In this document: one piece after another, positions 63,962-64,000 of the stretch
How the letters are laid out: each line of letters opens with the position of its first letter
How positions within the stretch are numbered: position 1 is the first letter of the stretch
From: Myroides albus
GTDB taxonomy: Bacteria; Bacteroidota; Bacteroidia; Flavobacteriales; Flavobacteriaceae
NCBI RefSeq assembly: GCF_009711045.1
Contig: NZ_WMJX01000003.1
Location: 112,238 to 176,237 of the forward strand
Length of the DNA: 64,000 bases
Direction: 5' to 3'
Position numbers and translations under genes: made by a program
Notes under the pieces: generated by a model
Told to the model about the DNA's origin: nothing
Databases searched by the model: none
The model's input: only the letters and a program-made list of their open reading frames with translations

Positions 63962-64000
63962 GCTCGGGTGGTGGAAGTGGTAGACACGCTGGACTTAAAA
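63962..64000 (+). tRNA. tRNA-Leu(UAA), 5' part (cut by window edge)
   Basis: The sequence GCTCGGGTGGTGGAAGTGGT continues AGACACGCTGGACTTAAAA, the start of a class II tRNA: long D-loop with GTGGTAGACAC and the anticodon region CTTAAAA, giving TAA (UAA, Leu). The variable arm and 3' half lie beyond the window. Confidence 0.85.

Noticed and set aside
1..64000. CRISPR arrays, prophage or integrative elements
   Set aside because: No regular spaced repeats of CRISPR type, no integrase, capsid or conjugation gene was seen.

Overview
The window looks like chromosomal DNA of a low-GC flavobacterium (Bacteroidota, Flavobacteriaceae), most likely Myroides or a close relative. The signs are a PorT gene of the type IX secretion system next to menG, an S46 dipeptidyl peptidase, a lipoprotein TamA homologue (TamL), outer-membrane proteins with DUF5686 and CarboxypepD-regulatory-like domains, lipoproteins with a Cys-Ser-Ser-Asp-Asp start, and repeated Bacteroidota-type promoters (TTG, 19-20 bp, TANNTTTG). 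The genus is inference; no 16S gene is present.

Layout. 1-2553 (minus): a folate/thymidylate operon (bifunctional nuclease, thyA, a 2TM protein, folA, a cut-off exported protein). 2644-4395 (minus): etfB-etfA. 4396-6069: a 1.67-kb stretch without convincing genes that holds two palindromic repeats. 6070-8774 (plus): three tandem paralogous lipoproteins, then an AraC-type regulator and a GNAT enzyme. 10691-24847: mostly core genes on the plus strand (pdhB, a DUF5686 protein, ppa, an alanine/sodium symporter, menG-porT, tamL, fbaA, accD), with a DinB-family gene and an rRNA-methylase gene on the minus strand. 24882-26132 (minus): a MacB-like permease. 26292-33372: purH followed by the rod-shape cluster mreB-mreC-mreD-mrdA-rodA. 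33805-34189 (minus): four tandem tRNA-Phe genes. 34319-40405: coaX, an outer-membrane protein, lptC, a small membrane protein, a PpiD-like foldase and fabD. 40473-50605: a Bcr/CflA transporter, a DegT/DnrJ aminotransferase, waaA, an aldo/keto reductase, a DPP11-like peptidase, a small Glu/Thr-rich lipoprotein, a GH3-family protein and a DUF2797 protein. 50658-55169 (minus): AsmA-like and SppA. 55295-56428: a FolK-deoxynucleoside kinase fusion. 56524-59834: a nonsense-riddled zinc-finger/membrane pseudogene, a DUF3806 protein, 1.25 kb without a gene carrying a third palindromic repeat, and a TrmH-family methylase. 60056-64000: two small membrane proteins, mutS, tRNA-Gly and the start of tRNA-Leu.

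Most of the window is housekeeping and cell-envelope biology: peptidoglycan elongation, LPS core and export, outer-membrane assembly and type IX secretion. The items most worth a second look are (i) three palindromic intergenic elements whose arms are built from motifs phased at 11 bp, (ii) a 166-codon frame kept intact but interrupted by one each of TAA, TGA and TAG, (iii) a recent 105-bp tandem amplification of tRNA-Phe in which only the promoter-distal copy encodes CCA, (iv) the tandem lipoprotein family, and (v) an AccD that has lost all zinc-ribbon cysteines. I see no CRISPR array, prophage, integrase or intact insertion sequence.
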